DNA of 64,000 nt from an uncultured Candidatus Saccharibacteria bacterium (GCA_938018005.1 CALIJG010000020.1:1-64000); one strand, 5' to 3'. Positions 9,207-19,196 are shown, numbered from the stretch's first letter. Notes: generated from the sequence alone by a model not told the origin. Made by a program: numbers and translations.

Positions 9207-9235
9207 TTGAATTCTATACCTCTTCTGCCTATTAT
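9207..9235 (+). promoter_or_regulatory. promoter of the XRE-ABC operon
   Basis: TTGAAT at 9207-9212, 17-nt spacer, TATTAT at 9230-9235. A TTCAAC / GTTGAA inverted repeat (left arm about 9179-9184, right arm 9206-9211) overlaps the -35 box and could be the operator of the XRE regulator encoded just downstream. Confidence 0.55.
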
Positions 9236-9280
9236 TAATACATACTTTATTTGCAATATTTTAATAATGATGAGGTATAT

Positions 9281-10252
9281 ATGAGATTTTGCGATAACCT
9301 ACAGCACTTACGCACGACTCACAATATGACTCAGGAGCAACTAGCAATGCGTCTTGGTGTCAGCAGACAAGCTGTTTCTAAGTGGGAATCAGTACATGCC
9401 TACCCTGAAATGGATAAATTACTCATGATTTGTACCTTGTTTGATTGTCAACTTGACGATCTTGTGAGAGGAGATCTGACCCATCACCACATTAATAAGA
9501 CTATGCGCACTCCTCAAGGGGAGATGCCACAGGATATTACAGACTATGATAAGGCCATGCGTGTTTACGCATTTAGATTGCCAATAGGGGTTTCAATTAT
9601 GCTTTTTGGCATAGCTCTAACAATTTTGTGGCTGATTCTTTCTGCGGCATTAAAAAATAAACTTCCAAACTATACTGCTGTGGTATTGTGTGCTGGGACG
9701 ATGGTGGGAGCTGCCTTTATTGTATCAGGAGTATATATCCGCAATAGATTCCAAAAGACACACCCGTTTGTTAAAGATTTTTACACTGCAGAGCAAAGAG
9801 ACGAGGCAAGGGTAGCAATGTTTCACGCAGTTATTCTCGGATTTATTTTGATAGTTACTGGTTTACTGGCTGCTATTTTTCTTCATCACGTTACGCTATT
9901 AGTATGGGCGGTGTTCTTGTCGTTTTTTGCTGTTTCTGTTTTTTATGTTTTGCACAGATATTTCCTGTGGCGACGAATGGACATAGAAAAATACAACCAA
10001 CGATCTCTTAGTTTGATGACAGAGCAAGAAATTAACGCACTTGACGACATTGAGTTACAGAAAGTTGCTCACAAAGCAAAATACAAACGCAATGTTTGCA
10101 TGATCATCATGTATCTGGCAACTATTATCAGTTTATGTCTTTTATTTATTCCTCAATTCGGCGCCTATCGGTGGTTTTGGCTAGCTTGGGTAGTTGGTGG
10201 TATTTTATGCGCAGCAACAAATTTATACATTGATATAAGGAGAGAAAAGTAA
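9281..10252 (+). CDS. XRE-family regulator with C-terminal membrane domain
   Basis: A 323-residue protein. Residues ~3-60 form a Cro/C1 helix-turn-helix (M-T-Q-E-Q-L-A, then V-S-R-Q-A-V-S-K-W-E-S). The rest (about 95-320) holds about six hydrophobic segments. Such membrane-tethered XRE regulators commonly sit beside ABC transporters in Firmicutes. The ATG at 9281 is chosen over the upstream TTG at 9251 because it starts the HTH directly and has TGAGG 6-10 nt upstream. Its last codon overlaps the start region of the ABC ATPase gene. The whole operon is more AT-rich than its surroundings, suggesting horizontal acquisition. Confidence 0.85.
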   Translation: MRFCDNLQHLRTTHNMTQEQLAMRLGVSRQAVSKWESVHAYPEMDKLLMICTLFDCQLDDLVRGDLTHHHINKTMRTPQGEMPQDITDYDKAMRVYAFRLPIGVSIMLFGIALTILWLILSAALKNKLPNYTAVVLCAGTMVGAAFIVSGVYIRNRFQKTHPFVKDFYTAEQRDEARVAMFHAVILGFILIVTGLLAAIFLHHVTLLVWAVFLSFFAVSVFYVLHRYFLWRRMDIEKYNQRSLSLMTEQEINALDDIELQKVAHKAKYKRNVCMIIMYLATIISLCLLFIPQFGAYRWFWLAWVVGGILCAATNLYIDIRREK

Positions 10253-10977
10253 TGGAAGCAATCATTGCACAGAATATAACTAAGTCCTTCTGTAGCGGCC
10301 AAGGAAGCAACACAAAAATAACAAAGGTGTTAAAAGGAATCAGTATTACTATTAATCTAGGTGAAATGGTTAGTATTGTTGGGTCGAGTGGATCAGGTAA
10401 ATCAACCTTACTGTACTGTCTTTCTGGTCTGGAGACTGCCGACAGTGGTTCTATCAAGATAATGGGTAAGCAACTCGTGCATGCAGACCGAAATTCACTT
10501 TTTAGAATCCGAAGAGACCACATAGGATTTATCTTTCAATCCTACAATCTTATCCCTTCGCTCAATGTATTTGAAAATGTATCTCTCCCGGCACGCTTGG
10601 CAGGGCATGCCATAAACACACAGCAAATAAATAATGTCTTAGCTAGTATCGGGCTCGATGGTCGAGGAAAGGATCGCCCAACTGATATGTCTGGAGGAGA
10701 ACAGCAGCGCGTAGCTATCGCAAGAACACTGGCAGATAGCTCTGATATTATTTTTGCTGATGAACCTACTGGAGCACTTGATACAGAAAACGGAAGAGAA
10801 GTATTGAAGATGCTAAGGAGTATAGGTAATAACTCCAAGCGAGCCGTAGTAATGGTCACTCACAATCTAGAAGCTGCCGCCCTTGCCGATCGTGTTCTAG
10901 TATTAAAGGATGGTGTAATTATTCGAGAGCTCACTTCTTGTACAGCTGCTCAAATTTTGACAGTGATGGAGGGTTAA
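10252..10977 (+). CDS. ABC transporter ATP-binding protein, MacB/LolD/BceA type
   Basis: A 241-residue ATPase with Walker A GSSGSGKST (about 43-51), Q-loop FQSYNLIPSL, signature SGGEQQR (about 145-151), Walker B IIFADEPTGALD (about 163-174) and switch His (VTHN). FQSYNL and ADEPTGALD are typical of the peptide- and lipoprotein-exporting MacB/LolD/BceA group, which pairs with FtsX-type permeases like the next gene. GGAGAG precedes the ATG. Part of a three-gene operon with the XRE regulator. Confidence 0.93.
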   Translation: MEAIIAQNITKSFCSGQGSNTKITKVLKGISITINLGEMVSIVGSSGSGKSTLLYCLSGLETADSGSIKIMGKQLVHADRNSLFRIRRDHIGFIFQSYNLIPSLNVFENVSLPARLAGHAINTQQINNVLASIGLDGRGKDRPTDMSGGEQQRVAIARTLADSSDIIFADEPTGALDTENGREVLKMLRSIGNNSKRAVVMVTHNLEAAALADRVLVLKDGVIIRELTSCTAAQILTVMEG

Positions 10978-10978
10978 A

Positions 10979-12307
10979 ATGTTGAAACTTATATTCTCTG
11001 ATTTGAGAGCTAATAAAGCAACATGGCTCGGTGCGTTTTTTGTCGCAATAACTTGTGGATACATCGGAGGCTGGGTAATTTCCATTCTCGGGACTGCTCA
11101 GTTCTATGTTGGTGCTGTGTATAAAAATATTAACCAAGCAGGAACAATACTATTTCTATTTTCTATTGTTGCAGGACTCGCTGTGATCTCTGCAGTAGCT
11201 AAGCTTACAGTAGATGCACAAAGAAAATCTTACGCCCTATGGCAGTTAGTAAACGTTAGTCCCCGCAAGGTTATTGTGGTTGTTCTTGCTCAGCTGTTTG
11301 TTGTTGCCATTTTAGGGGCAATATGCGGGACATTATTATCAGGAATAAGCTTCGTTCCATTATTTCCTTTGGTATTTAGTGCAAGAAAGATCTTCGAAGA
11401 GGTCATACCACGAGTTGATTTATCTTCAATGCCTATAGTTTGGTTAGGGGTTGCATGCATTTTTTTGTTTGGAGGACTCAAAGCAGCACGGGCCGCAGGT
11501 CGTACCACTCCACTACAAGCCTTAACTTCCCAGCCATTAAAAAAGCTTGACATGACATGGATTCGGCTTTTGCTTTTTGCTGTTTTATTGACTATCACGG
11601 TTTGGTTTTCATATTCCATTATCGTAGATGGCCCAAATAACGGGATGGATCGATCAATTTACCTACCAATTTTGCTTGTTGGGACACTTGTTCCTATTGC
11701 TCCTGTGCTTTTTTTACTTTTCATGAGGATATGGACGTTGCTTGTTCCGCAACGTTGTGTTGTGTGGTTTTTGGCAAGGCGTATGGCGCTGTACAATTTT
11801 TCTCTTAGTACTTCCGTGCAAACCCCCATTATGGTTGGGTTTGGTATGGTAGCTGGTATTTTAACTATTATCAACACGATGAAGCACTATGCTATGGATA
11901 TCGGGATCACTAATTTTAATGGTCTTGATTTGACTTCAACTATTCTTGCTATGGGCGGGCCGATTCTCCTTTCTGCAGTAGGAGCTGCAGCGAGCATTGG
12001 TATGACTGCACGTTCTCGGATCAGTGATGTGAAACTACTTGCAATCAGTGGCGCGAGTCCACGCACGTTGATCCTGGCTGCTATTTGCGAAACTTTTATT
12101 CATTCGGCAAATGCTACTTTTGTTGGTATTATCGCCGTTGCTGCTTCAAATTATATTGTATCCAAAGGGCTTATGGTGCCTCCTTTTGTGGATATAACGA
12201 TCACCGATGGCTTGGTAGTTTCCCTCCTCGGCTTTATTATGATTGCGATAACCGTCCTTACTCCTACAGTGTTCGCTCTTTCGCGTAAGGATGTTATTCA
12301 GGCATAA
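10979..12307 (+). CDS. FtsX-like ABC transporter permease
   Basis: A 442-residue permease with about eight to ten membrane helices. The FtsX-type layout is seen twice: hydrophobic clusters around residues 15-110 and 340-440, with a middle block of helices. It starts 2 nt after the stop of the ATPase gene, with GGAGGG upstream, so the two are translated together. The pair probably exports a peptide or protects against an antimicrobial peptide; the substrate is unknown. It is convergent with the P-type ATPase gene. Confidence 0.85.
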   Translation: MLKLIFSDLRANKATWLGAFFVAITCGYIGGWVISILGTAQFYVGAVYKNINQAGTILFLFSIVAGLAVISAVAKLTVDAQRKSYALWQLVNVSPRKVIVVVLAQLFVVAILGAICGTLLSGISFVPLFPLVFSARKIFEEVIPRVDLSSMPIVWLGVACIFLFGGLKAARAAGRTTPLQALTSQPLKKLDMTWIRLLLFAVLLTITVWFSYSIIVDGPNNGMDRSIYLPILLVGTLVPIAPVLFLLFMRIWTLLVPQRCVVWFLARRMALYNFSLSTSVQTPIMVGFGMVAGILTIINTMKHYAMDIGITNFNGLDLTSTILAMGGPILLSAVGAAASIGMTARSRISDVKLLAISGASPRTLILAAICETFIHSANATFVGIIAVAASNYIVSKGLMVPPFVDITITDGLVVSLLGFIMIAITVLTPTVFALSRKDVIQA

Positions 12308-12354
12308 TACATTGACTAATGTAAGCTCCAGAAACAGAATTACTGCGATCGAAC

Positions 12355-14676
12355 TTATTCGGTGCGGGACGCCACCGCAAAGCGCCGGCTCACACGCCAC
12401 GCCCACCACCACTGCAGCATGGTTACTGGAATAATTATGGCAATGCTAGGCCAGAGGAGGAGCAGGTTTGGCGGGGTGAAGTCGAAGAATTGGCGGAGTG
12501 GGATGATGCCAAAGCTCACCACTGTCACGAGCAATACCGCGAGCATGTAGAGCGTGCGAGCAAGGTGGGCCCGCTTATCGAGCTGGATGCCAAGCATGCG
12601 GCCAGCCAAAAATACCAGATACACGCCGTAGAAGGTTGCTACCAGCACTGTTATTGTTGCTACCTCGCCAAGGCGATCTGGGTAGAGTGTGCGGCCAAGC
12701 CAATACACACTAGCGACCGTTAGCCCTGTGAGCACTGCAATCGGTGCCACCGCCAGCAGGGTGTCGTGCCAGAAGCGCCGCGGGTCAATCCGGTGCCGCG
12801 GTGAGGGCGGAAAGAGCGTCCACATAATGGTCGGCATTGTCACGAGGAAGATATTCATAAAGGTAAGGTGGCGCGGTGCATATGGGTACATAATGCCGAG
12901 GGTGAGGGTAATGGCCAGTAACACGACACCATAAATAATCTTATGGAAGAAGAGCACGCCAATAAGCTCAATGGCCTGCATGATGCGATTACCTAGCTCC
13001 ATTCCGAGGGGCAGTGACGTGAAGGAGTTGTTGAGCAGGATGATATCGGCAACGCGCCGGCTAGCTGGTGCACCCGCATACATCGCGACGCCAAGGTCGG
13101 CTCGCTTGAGCGCCAAGGCATCATTAACGCCATCGCCCACCATGCCAGTGAATCGCCCTTGGTCTGAGAAGTGAGCGATAAGCCGCTCCTTTTGCTCAGG
13201 CAAGACGCGGGCAAAGATTGTGTAGGTATCGGCCGCATCGGCAAACGCTGCATCATCGAGCCGGGCAAGCTCTGCCCCGGTGATGGCCGCCTCGGGCTGG
13301 TGAATCCCTGCTGCCTTGGCAATGTAGCTGACCGTCCGCGGGTTGTCTCCACTAATAACGCGAATCGTTACGCCCTGGCCCTGCAAAAACTGCACCGTAT
13401 CGACCACGCCATGGCGCAGGCTATTGCGCAGGACGATTGCCCCCAGCGGCTGACCCGAGCCAGCGGCGAGCTGCTTAAGTGGCACGCTGCTGTTGGCAAA
13501 GCGGGCAAGCAGGAGGACACGCAGGCCGTCATTTGCCCAGGCGTCGATTTGGGCTTGCTGGGCTGGTGAGAGCGGGGCAAGCCGCGCCACAAACTCTGGT
13601 GCACCTAGCATCAGCGTCTGCATTGAGCCAGCAATCTCGGCCCGCACCCCCGCCATTTTCCGGCTCGATGAGAATGCCATCACCTCTTGGACGTGGGCGG
13701 TGGGTGCCTGGTGCGCGGCAAGAATTGCCTGGCCAGTCGCATTACCACCACTGGTTTCGTGCGCAACCAGGGCAGCGTAGCGGGCGAGTTGTTCATCACT
13801 GGTCGATACATCGAATGACGCAGCGTGCTCGAAGATAACGTCATCGCTTGTCAAGGTGCCCGTTTTGTCTACGCAGAGCACGCCAAGCAGTGCCATTGCT
13901 TCAATCGCCGAGAGCTTCTGCGGCAAGACCTTAGCCTGAGCCAGGCGCAGCGAGCCAAAGGCAAGCAGGAGCGAACTCGCCAGGAGCAGCCCCTCCGGCA
14001 CAACGGTAATCGCCGCGGTGATAATCGTCTTGAGAATACTCACAGCTTGCAACCCCGCAAAGTGGTAGCGCGCGAAGATAAGCAGCGCCAGCACGACTGC
14101 ACCGTAGGTTAGGACGGTAATGGCGCGCTGGATAGCGCGCTGGAGTGGGGTAGGCTGCGGCGCGTATTGCTTGAGCACAGTGCTGATTGCACCAGCCTTG
14201 GTGGCGCTACCAACTGCGGTGACGCGAGCGTGCGCTGTGCCCGCCACCACTGTTGTGGCTGCATAGATGGCATCGCCCGGTGCTTTGTCTACCGCAGCAG
14301 ACTCGCCCGTGAGCATGCTCTCATTCACTTCGAGGCCCTTTGCGTCGAGCACGACACCGTCGGCGGGTAGCTCATCGCCAGTGTGTAGTGCGAGAGTATC
14401 GCCAACCTGCAGTGCATCGTAAAGCACCTCGGTGATGGTGCCGTCGGCTTGGACAACGCGAGCGCGCGGTGCACTCATGAGCTCGAGCTTGCGCAGGGCA
14501 CGCTTGGCCCGAATCTCTTGCACGGCACCAATCAGCGAATTGACCATGATCACGAATGATATAAACCAGGCATCGCGATACTCCTGCACATAGACCAGCG
14601 CTATTGCAAGAAGCAAAATCGCCAATACGATGGGCGAGGCAAAGTTGCGCCGGATGATGGCCAGATAGTCCTTCAT
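12355..14676 (-). CDS. P-type cation ATPase, CtpE-like
   Basis: A 773-residue P-type ATPase with TGES (about 124-127), the phosphorylation motif DKTGTLT (Asp about 269), and GDGVNDALAL. Membrane helix 4 carries V-V-P-E-G-L, as in actinobacterial CtpE-type (Ca2+) pumps, rather than a CPC heavy-metal motif. About ten helices are visible. The N-terminus is short, with no metal-binding domain. The ATG at 14676 is preceded by GAGGAGGAATG, which overlaps the last codons of the upstream gene, so the two genes form an operon. Confidence 0.9.
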   Translation of the reverse strand: MKDYLAIIRRNFASPIVLAILLLAIALVYVQEYRDAWFISFVIMVNSLIGAVQEIRAKRALRKLELMSAPRARVVQADGTITEVLYDALQVGDTLALHTGDELPADGVVLDAKGLEVNESMLTGESAAVDKAPGDAIYAATTVVAGTAHARVTAVGSATKAGAISTVLKQYAPQPTPLQRAIQRAITVLTYGAVVLALLIFARYHFAGLQAVSILKTIITAAITVVPEGLLLASSLLLAFGSLRLAQAKVLPQKLSAIEAMALLGVLCVDKTGTLTSDDVIFEHAASFDVSTSDEQLARYAALVAHETSGGNATGQAILAAHQAPTAHVQEVMAFSSSRKMAGVRAEIAGSMQTLMLGAPEFVARLAPLSPAQQAQIDAWANDGLRVLLLARFANSSVPLKQLAAGSGQPLGAIVLRNSLRHGVVDTVQFLQGQGVTIRVISGDNPRTVSYIAKAAGIHQPEAAITGAELARLDDAAFADAADTYTIFARVLPEQKERLIAHFSDQGRFTGMVGDGVNDALALKRADLGVAMYAGAPASRRVADIILLNNSFTSLPLGMELGNRIMQAIELIGVLFFHKIIYGVVLLAITLTLGIMYPYAPRHLTFMNIFLVTMPTIMWTLFPPSPRHRIDPRRFWHDTLLAVAPIAVLTGLTVASVYWLGRTLYPDRLGEVATITVLVATFYGVYLVFLAGRMLGIQLDKRAHLARTLYMLAVLLVTVVSFGIIPLRQFFDFTPPNLLLLWPSIAIIIPVTMLQWWWAWRVSRRFAVASRTE

Positions 14677-14679
14677 AAC

Positions 14680-15171
14680 TTAATTCATTCCTCCTCGATG
14701 ATACTGACACTTGGCAGCAACCCGCCAGCCACTGCGCGCGTCGCTATCTGCTTGGTAGATGTGGCCGTCCTTCACCTCATCAACGAGAATGAGGGCTGGG
14801 TTGTATGGCGCAAGGGTGCGATAGTACATAATGTCGCGATCGGTGATGCGCCCAAATCCGGGAAATATTTCGCGAAATTTTTGCCGGCCAAATTCATCAA
14901 AATACTCTGGCTGGCCCCGTGGCGGGAAGAATGTCTCAGCGCGCAGGCCAATTCGCACCGCGATCTTCTTGACATCGCCAAGCAAGAGGCGCGATGGCCC
15001 ATAGACCAAGCAATAGAGCTGGCCGTCTGTTGCAAAAAACACTGATGCCTTGGCGGCAAGCCCCGCGGCAATATTGCGCGCCACCACGCGATCGATCACC
15101 AGCTGCACGCCAAAGCGCGCGGCGAGAGCCTTTTGCACATATGCGACATCCATGTGGTTACCAAAGTCCAT
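14680..15171 (-). CDS. hypothetical protein upstream of the P-type ATPase
   Basis: A 163-residue soluble protein with no family I recognise; it has an alternating alpha/beta pattern and a Y-F-D-E-F segment near 107. It ends 3 nt before the ATPase start, and the Shine-Dalgarno of the ATPase lies in its last codons, so they are cotranscribed. TATAAT (minus strand, 15179-15184) lies 7 nt before the ATG, suggesting a leaderless mRNA. It is divergent from the helicase gene, with about 70 nt between them. Confidence 0.65.
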   Translation of the reverse strand: MDFGNHMDVAYVQKALAARFGVQLVIDRVVARNIAAGLAAKASVFFATDGQLYCLVYGPSRLLLGDVKKIAVRIGLRAETFFPPRGQPEYFDEFGRQKFREIFPGFGRITDRDIMYYRTLAPYNPALILVDEVKDGHIYQADSDARSGWRVAAKCQYHRGGMN

Positions 15172-15240
15172 GATAGTTATTATACCGGAATCTCGGCCTG
15201 GCCGCTAGAGTCGAGGCGGTGAGTGTGCGATAATGGAGAC

Positions 15241-18200
15241 ATGTCTGAACACGAATTTTCGACTCGATACACACACCTCAATAGCCAGCAGCGCGCTGCT
15301 GTCGATACGATTGATGGGTCGCTGCTCGTCGTGGCTGGCCCCGGTACTGGCAAAACAGAGCTACTCAGCATGCGCGCCGCCAACATCCTGCGCCAGACAG
15401 ATGTGCTGCCTGAGAATATTCTCTGCCTTACCTTTACCGACAGTGGGGCAGCCGCGATGCGGCAGCGTCTGCGCAGTATCATTGGGGCAGATGCCTACCG
15501 CGTCGCTATCCATACCTTCCATAGCTTTGGCAGTGAGGTGATAAATCACCACCGGGAGTATTTCTATCATGGTGCATCACGTAAACCTACCGATGAGCTT
15601 GGCAGCTATGAGATTTTGCGCGGTATCCTTGGCAAGCTCGATCATCGGAGCCCTCTCAGTAGCAAGCAAAATGGTGAGTTTACCTATCTGCAGGACATTA
15701 GCCGGAGTATTAGCCAGCTCAAGCAGGCTGGTCTGAGTAGCGCAGAGCTTCGGCAGGTCATCGATGCGGACGAGGCGCTCGTGGCAGCTGTCGAACCACG
15801 CCTCAGCGAGGTCTTTGCCGCTGGGCGGATAAGCAAACCAATGGCCGGCAAGCTCGCCCCACTGGCAGGCGAGGCAGCTCAGCTGCCACTGCCGCCGTTG
15901 CCACCCACCATTTCACCACTAGCCGATAGCTTCTCGCTCAGCCTGGCTCGAGCGATCGATGAGACGCTTGATAGTGGCAAGACTACGCCACTGACCGCCT
16001 GGCGCAACCACTGGTGCGAGAAGGACGCTACTGGGAGTTATGTCCTGAGAGATCGCAAACGCCTTGGTAAGCTGCGTGCCCTCGCTGAAGTCTATGATGC
16101 GTATCTTACTGAGCTGAGCGCGGCTGGTCTATATGACTACGATGATATGATTCTCCAGCTCGCTCAGGCGCTCGATGCCCAGCCTGAGCTGCGCGCTAAT
16201 CTTGAGGAGCAGTACCAATACATCATGGTGGATGAATTCCAAGATACCAACCTCGCACAGCTGCGCATCCTCTTTTCGCTGACGAGTAGCCCGGTCCACG
16301 AGGGTCGCCCCAACATTATGGCAGTCGGTGATGATGACCAAGCAATCTACAGCTTCCAGGGGGCAGATGTGAGCAATATTCATCGCTTCCGCAGCCACTA
16401 CCGTGATGTGCAGCTGATCGTCTTGACGGATAACTACCGCTCTAGCAAGGCCATCCTCGCACCTGCCCGCGCCGTCATTACCCAGGGGGGTGATCGGCTA
16501 GAAGCGGTGCTTCCTGAGCTCGACAAGACGCTCACGGCCCACCACCAGCCAACGCAGACAACGGTCGACCTCGCCGAGCTGCCCACCAGCCTGGCCGAGC
16601 GCCAATGGCTAGCGCAGCAGATCCGCCAGCAGATCGACAGCGGCATACCGCCCGAGGAGATCGCCGTCCTTGCTCGGCGCCACCGCGAGCTAGTAGCACT
16701 GGTGCCGCACCTCCAGGCCGCAGGGATTGCTATCAACTACGAGCGGCGCGATAACATTCTCGACAACCCCGTCATCCAAGCACTTGAGCTGCTCGCGCGG
16801 GTCATCGACGCCATAGCAGCAGGGGAGTTTCCCACTGCCGATAGCCTGCTACCAGAGCTAATGGCTCACCCAGCCTTTGGCTTTGCTAGCCAGGATATTT
16901 GGCAGCTTAGCCTCCAGGCGTGGCGCAACCACCAAACGTGGGGCGAGACAATGATGGCCAGCCCAACCTTCCAGCCTCTGATGGTGTGGCTCATCCATAT
17001 GGCGTGGCATGCGCAGCATCAGCCACTCGAGCTGGTGCTGGATGATCTGCTTGGCATCCCGCAGCCAGCCGCTGGCGAAAAAACCCAGGCCGTTGTAGCA
17101 AGTGTCATCACCGAATATATGGCACAGCAGATGGCCCAATTCGACCAACCCATCAGCCTCTCTACCGAAGCAACTCCTGCAATGCCCACCATAAGCTACC
17201 GCTCACCACTGTACGATTATTATTTCTCGCGCAAGAAGCTTACCGAGCAGCCCGACGCATACCTTGCCTGCCTCGAGGCCTTGCGCACGCTGCGCAGCCG
17301 CACGCAGGAGCATCGTGGTGATGACGAGACACTCCGGCTCGTCGATATGCTCGACCTCCTCAGCTTGCACCGGCAGTTCAAGACACCTATCACCACCATT
17401 CGCCAGCGCACCGAGGCGCATACTGGCCGCATTAACCTCATGACGGCGCACAAAGCCAAGGGGTTAGAGTTTGGCCATGTCTATATCATAGGCGCTATTG
17501 ATAGCACCTGGGGGCGGCGCGTGCGCTCACCCGTGTCGCTCATCACGTATCCAGATAACCTCGCTATTGCCCCCGCCGGCAATACGTACGACGAGCGCCT
17601 CCGCCTCTTTTTCGTTGCTATGACGCGGGCGCGCGACCACCTCACCATCAGCTACAGCACCCAAGATGATACCGGCAAAGCAACGCTGCCGGCCAGCTTC
17701 CTCGACGGCGTCGACCTCACCGCCACCACTGTTGATATGCCCAACGACGTGCCAAGCCTCACCGCCCAGCTCACTGCCGATTGGCAGCGCCGCCTTGCGC
17801 CAGTTGGCACGCCCGAGCCCGATCTGCAGCAGCTCCTCCAGCCCATGCTGGAGCAGTATAAGCTCTCTAGCACCCACCTTACTGCCTTCTTAGACGTATC
17901 GCGCGGTGGGCCAGCAGCCTTTCTTACTAATTACCTGCTGCGCTTCCCGCAAGCACCCAGCCCACATGCCATCTACGGCAATGCCATCCACCACGTGCTG
18001 CAGCGTGCACACACCCATCTCACTGCCACGGGCAAGGTGCGGCCGGCCGAGGATATCCTCGGCGACTTTGAGCAAGAGCTGAATCGCCAGCCGCTGAGGC
18101 CAGAGGACTTCACATACTTTAGCCGCAAGGGGCTCGATTCACTGAGCACCTTCTTGCAGGCCAAGGCGCAGACCTTCCGCCCCGAGCAAAAGACCGAGCT

Positions 18201-18672
18201 GAGCTTTGCCGGCCAAGGAGTCGTGCTCGGTGATGCTCGCCTTACTGGTACGCTCGATCTTGTCGATATCGACCACACTGCCAATACCATCGCCGTTACA
18301 GACTACAAGACGGGCAAGCCCGCCCGCAGCTGGCAGGGCCGCACCGATGCCGAGAAGATTAAGCTGCACAAATACCGCCAGCAGCTGATGTTCTACGAGC
18401 TCCTCGTGCGCCACTCGCGCGACTATGCGCGCTACGACTTTGCCGGGGCTACGCTGCAGTTCGTTGAGCCAGATAAGGATACAGGCGATCTCCACCAGCT
18501 CAGCACCAGCTTTTCTCAGGCCGAGCTGGATGAATTTGCTCAGCTCATTGCCGCCGTATGGCGCTGCATTACCCAGCTCCAGCTGCCCGACACCAGCCAC
18601 TACCCAGCCACCTACAAAGGCATCCTCGCCTTTGAGGAGGATCTGCTGCGGCGTATAGAAGAGCGAGAATAG
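15241..18672 (+). CDS. UvrD/Rep-type helicase with C-terminal PD-(D/E)XK nuclease
   Basis: A 1143-residue superfamily 1A helicase. Walker A GPGTGKTE is near 32-39, Walker B VDEFQDTN near 329-336, motif III GDDDQAIY near 363, motif V T-A-H-K-A-K-G-L-E-F near 735, and V-A-M-T-R-A-R-D near 794. The last ~250 residues hold an RecB-like nuclease domain ending in TDYKTGK near 1019. It resembles the AddA/PcrA-nuclease proteins that process DNA ends in recombination repair. The ATG at 15241 is favoured over 15223 because GATAAT at 15229-15234 would fall inside the longer frame and leaves a 6-nt gap (leaderless). Confidence 0.9.
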   Translation: MSEHEFSTRYTHLNSQQRAAVDTIDGSLLVVAGPGTGKTELLSMRAANILRQTDVLPENILCLTFTDSGAAAMRQRLRSIIGADAYRVAIHTFHSFGSEVINHHREYFYHGASRKPTDELGSYEILRGILGKLDHRSPLSSKQNGEFTYLQDISRSISQLKQAGLSSAELRQVIDADEALVAAVEPRLSEVFAAGRISKPMAGKLAPLAGEAAQLPLPPLPPTISPLADSFSLSLARAIDETLDSGKTTPLTAWRNHWCEKDATGSYVLRDRKRLGKLRALAEVYDAYLTELSAAGLYDYDDMILQLAQALDAQPELRANLEEQYQYIMVDEFQDTNLAQLRILFSLTSSPVHEGRPNIMAVGDDDQAIYSFQGADVSNIHRFRSHYRDVQLIVLTDNYRSSKAILAPARAVITQGGDRLEAVLPELDKTLTAHHQPTQTTVDLAELPTSLAERQWLAQQIRQQIDSGIPPEEIAVLARRHRELVALVPHLQAAGIAINYERRDNILDNPVIQALELLARVIDAIAAGEFPTADSLLPELMAHPAFGFASQDIWQLSLQAWRNHQTWGETMMASPTFQPLMVWLIHMAWHAQHQPLELVLDDLLGIPQPAAGEKTQAVVASVITEYMAQQMAQFDQPISLSTEATPAMPTISYRSPLYDYYFSRKKLTEQPDAYLACLEALRTLRSRTQEHRGDDETLRLVDMLDLLSLHRQFKTPITTIRQRTEAHTGRINLMTAHKAKGLEFGHVYIIGAIDSTWGRRVRSPVSLITYPDNLAIAPAGNTYDERLRLFFVAMTRARDHLTISYSTQDDTGKATLPASFLDGVDLTATTVDMPNDVPSLTAQLTADWQRRLAPVGTPEPDLQQLLQPMLEQYKLSSTHLTAFLDVSRGGPAAFLTNYLLRFPQAPSPHAIYGNAIHHVLQRAHTHLTATGKVRPAEDILGDFEQELNRQPLRPEDFTYFSRKGLDSLSTFLQAKAQTFRPEQKTELSFAGQGVVLGDARLTGTLDLVDIDHTANTIAVTDYKTGKPARSWQGRTDAEKIKLHKYRQQLMFYELLVRHSRDYARYDFAGATLQFVEPDKDTGDLHQLSTSFSQAELDEFAQLIAAVWRCITQLQLPDTSHYPATYKGILAFEEDLLRRIEERE

Positions 18673-19029
18673 CCGCTAAGCGCGAGCACTTGTGACGCAA
18701 TAGGCAATGTATTCGCTATACACCCTTGCTGCAACGCGCTGCAGGAGAGAATGGGGTGGCTAATAGCTAAAGCACATGAGCAAGCTTTTTTGCTACCCTG
18801 GCCGAAACATTTTGGTGTAGTATATATGGCATTCTCAGCTCTTGTGCTGGCAAGTGGGGTTTTCTAGGGGAAAATACTCTGCTTATCTTTCTCTGATCCT
18901 TACAGCGGGAGCATGAGACTGTCTGGGTGCAATAAATCCGCATCGTCTGTCATTTGCTGCGAATAGTACATAGAATGAAACGAAACGTAAGAACAAAACG
19001 AGAATCTCTGCAAGACATGCGCATATTGA
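18673..19029 (+). other. intergenic region without a recognised gene
   Basis: About 355 nt between the helicase gene and the structured-RNA locus. I see no convincing reading frame, RNA fold or terminator with a T-tract here. Confidence 0.6.
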
Positions 19030-19058
19030 TTGACAGACTCGCCGTATATTGGTATATA
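19030..19058 (+). promoter_or_regulatory. promoter of the shared TATATTG family (copy 2)
   Basis: TTGACA at 19030-19035, 17-nt spacer ending GTATATTGG, TATATA at 19053-19058. It drives the structured-RNA/DnaJ-zinc-finger transcript. Confidence 0.75.
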
Positions 19059-19078
19059 TAGTAACAGCTCAAAACTGA

Positions 19079-19152
19079 GTGAACCCTGGTAGCTACCCGA
19101 TGTAGCTACCTCGAGGCGCTCAGCACGAGAGCGTCCTTGAAAAAGGGTTCAC
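19079..19152 (+). ncRNA. three-way-junction leader RNA
   Basis: A closing stem GTGAACCC / GGGTTCAC (19079-19086 with 19145-19152) encloses two hairpins: 19088-19096 with 19102-19110 (9 pairs) and 19114-19121 with 19129-19137 (8 pairs, one bulge). It forms the 5' leader of the transcript that encodes the small zinc-finger protein, and looks like a riboswitch-type or protein-binding element. No known class is recognised. Confidence 0.55.
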
Positions 19153-19182
19153 CGACAATTCTGCCGAGGCTTCGGCGGAGAG

Positions 19183-19196
19183 GAGGTGAATACCTC
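19183..19196 (+). promoter_or_regulatory. hairpin sequestering the Shine-Dalgarno
   Basis: GAGGT-GAAT-ACCTC is a perfect 5-pair hairpin with a 4-nt loop. It contains most of the strong AGGAGGTGA ribosome site and ends directly at the ATG at 19197. It would limit translation unless opened, for example by the upstream three-way junction or by temperature. Confidence 0.55.

Noticed and set aside
10681..10977. Minus-strand frames inside the ABC operon
   Set aside because: Shadows of the ABC ATPase and permease genes.
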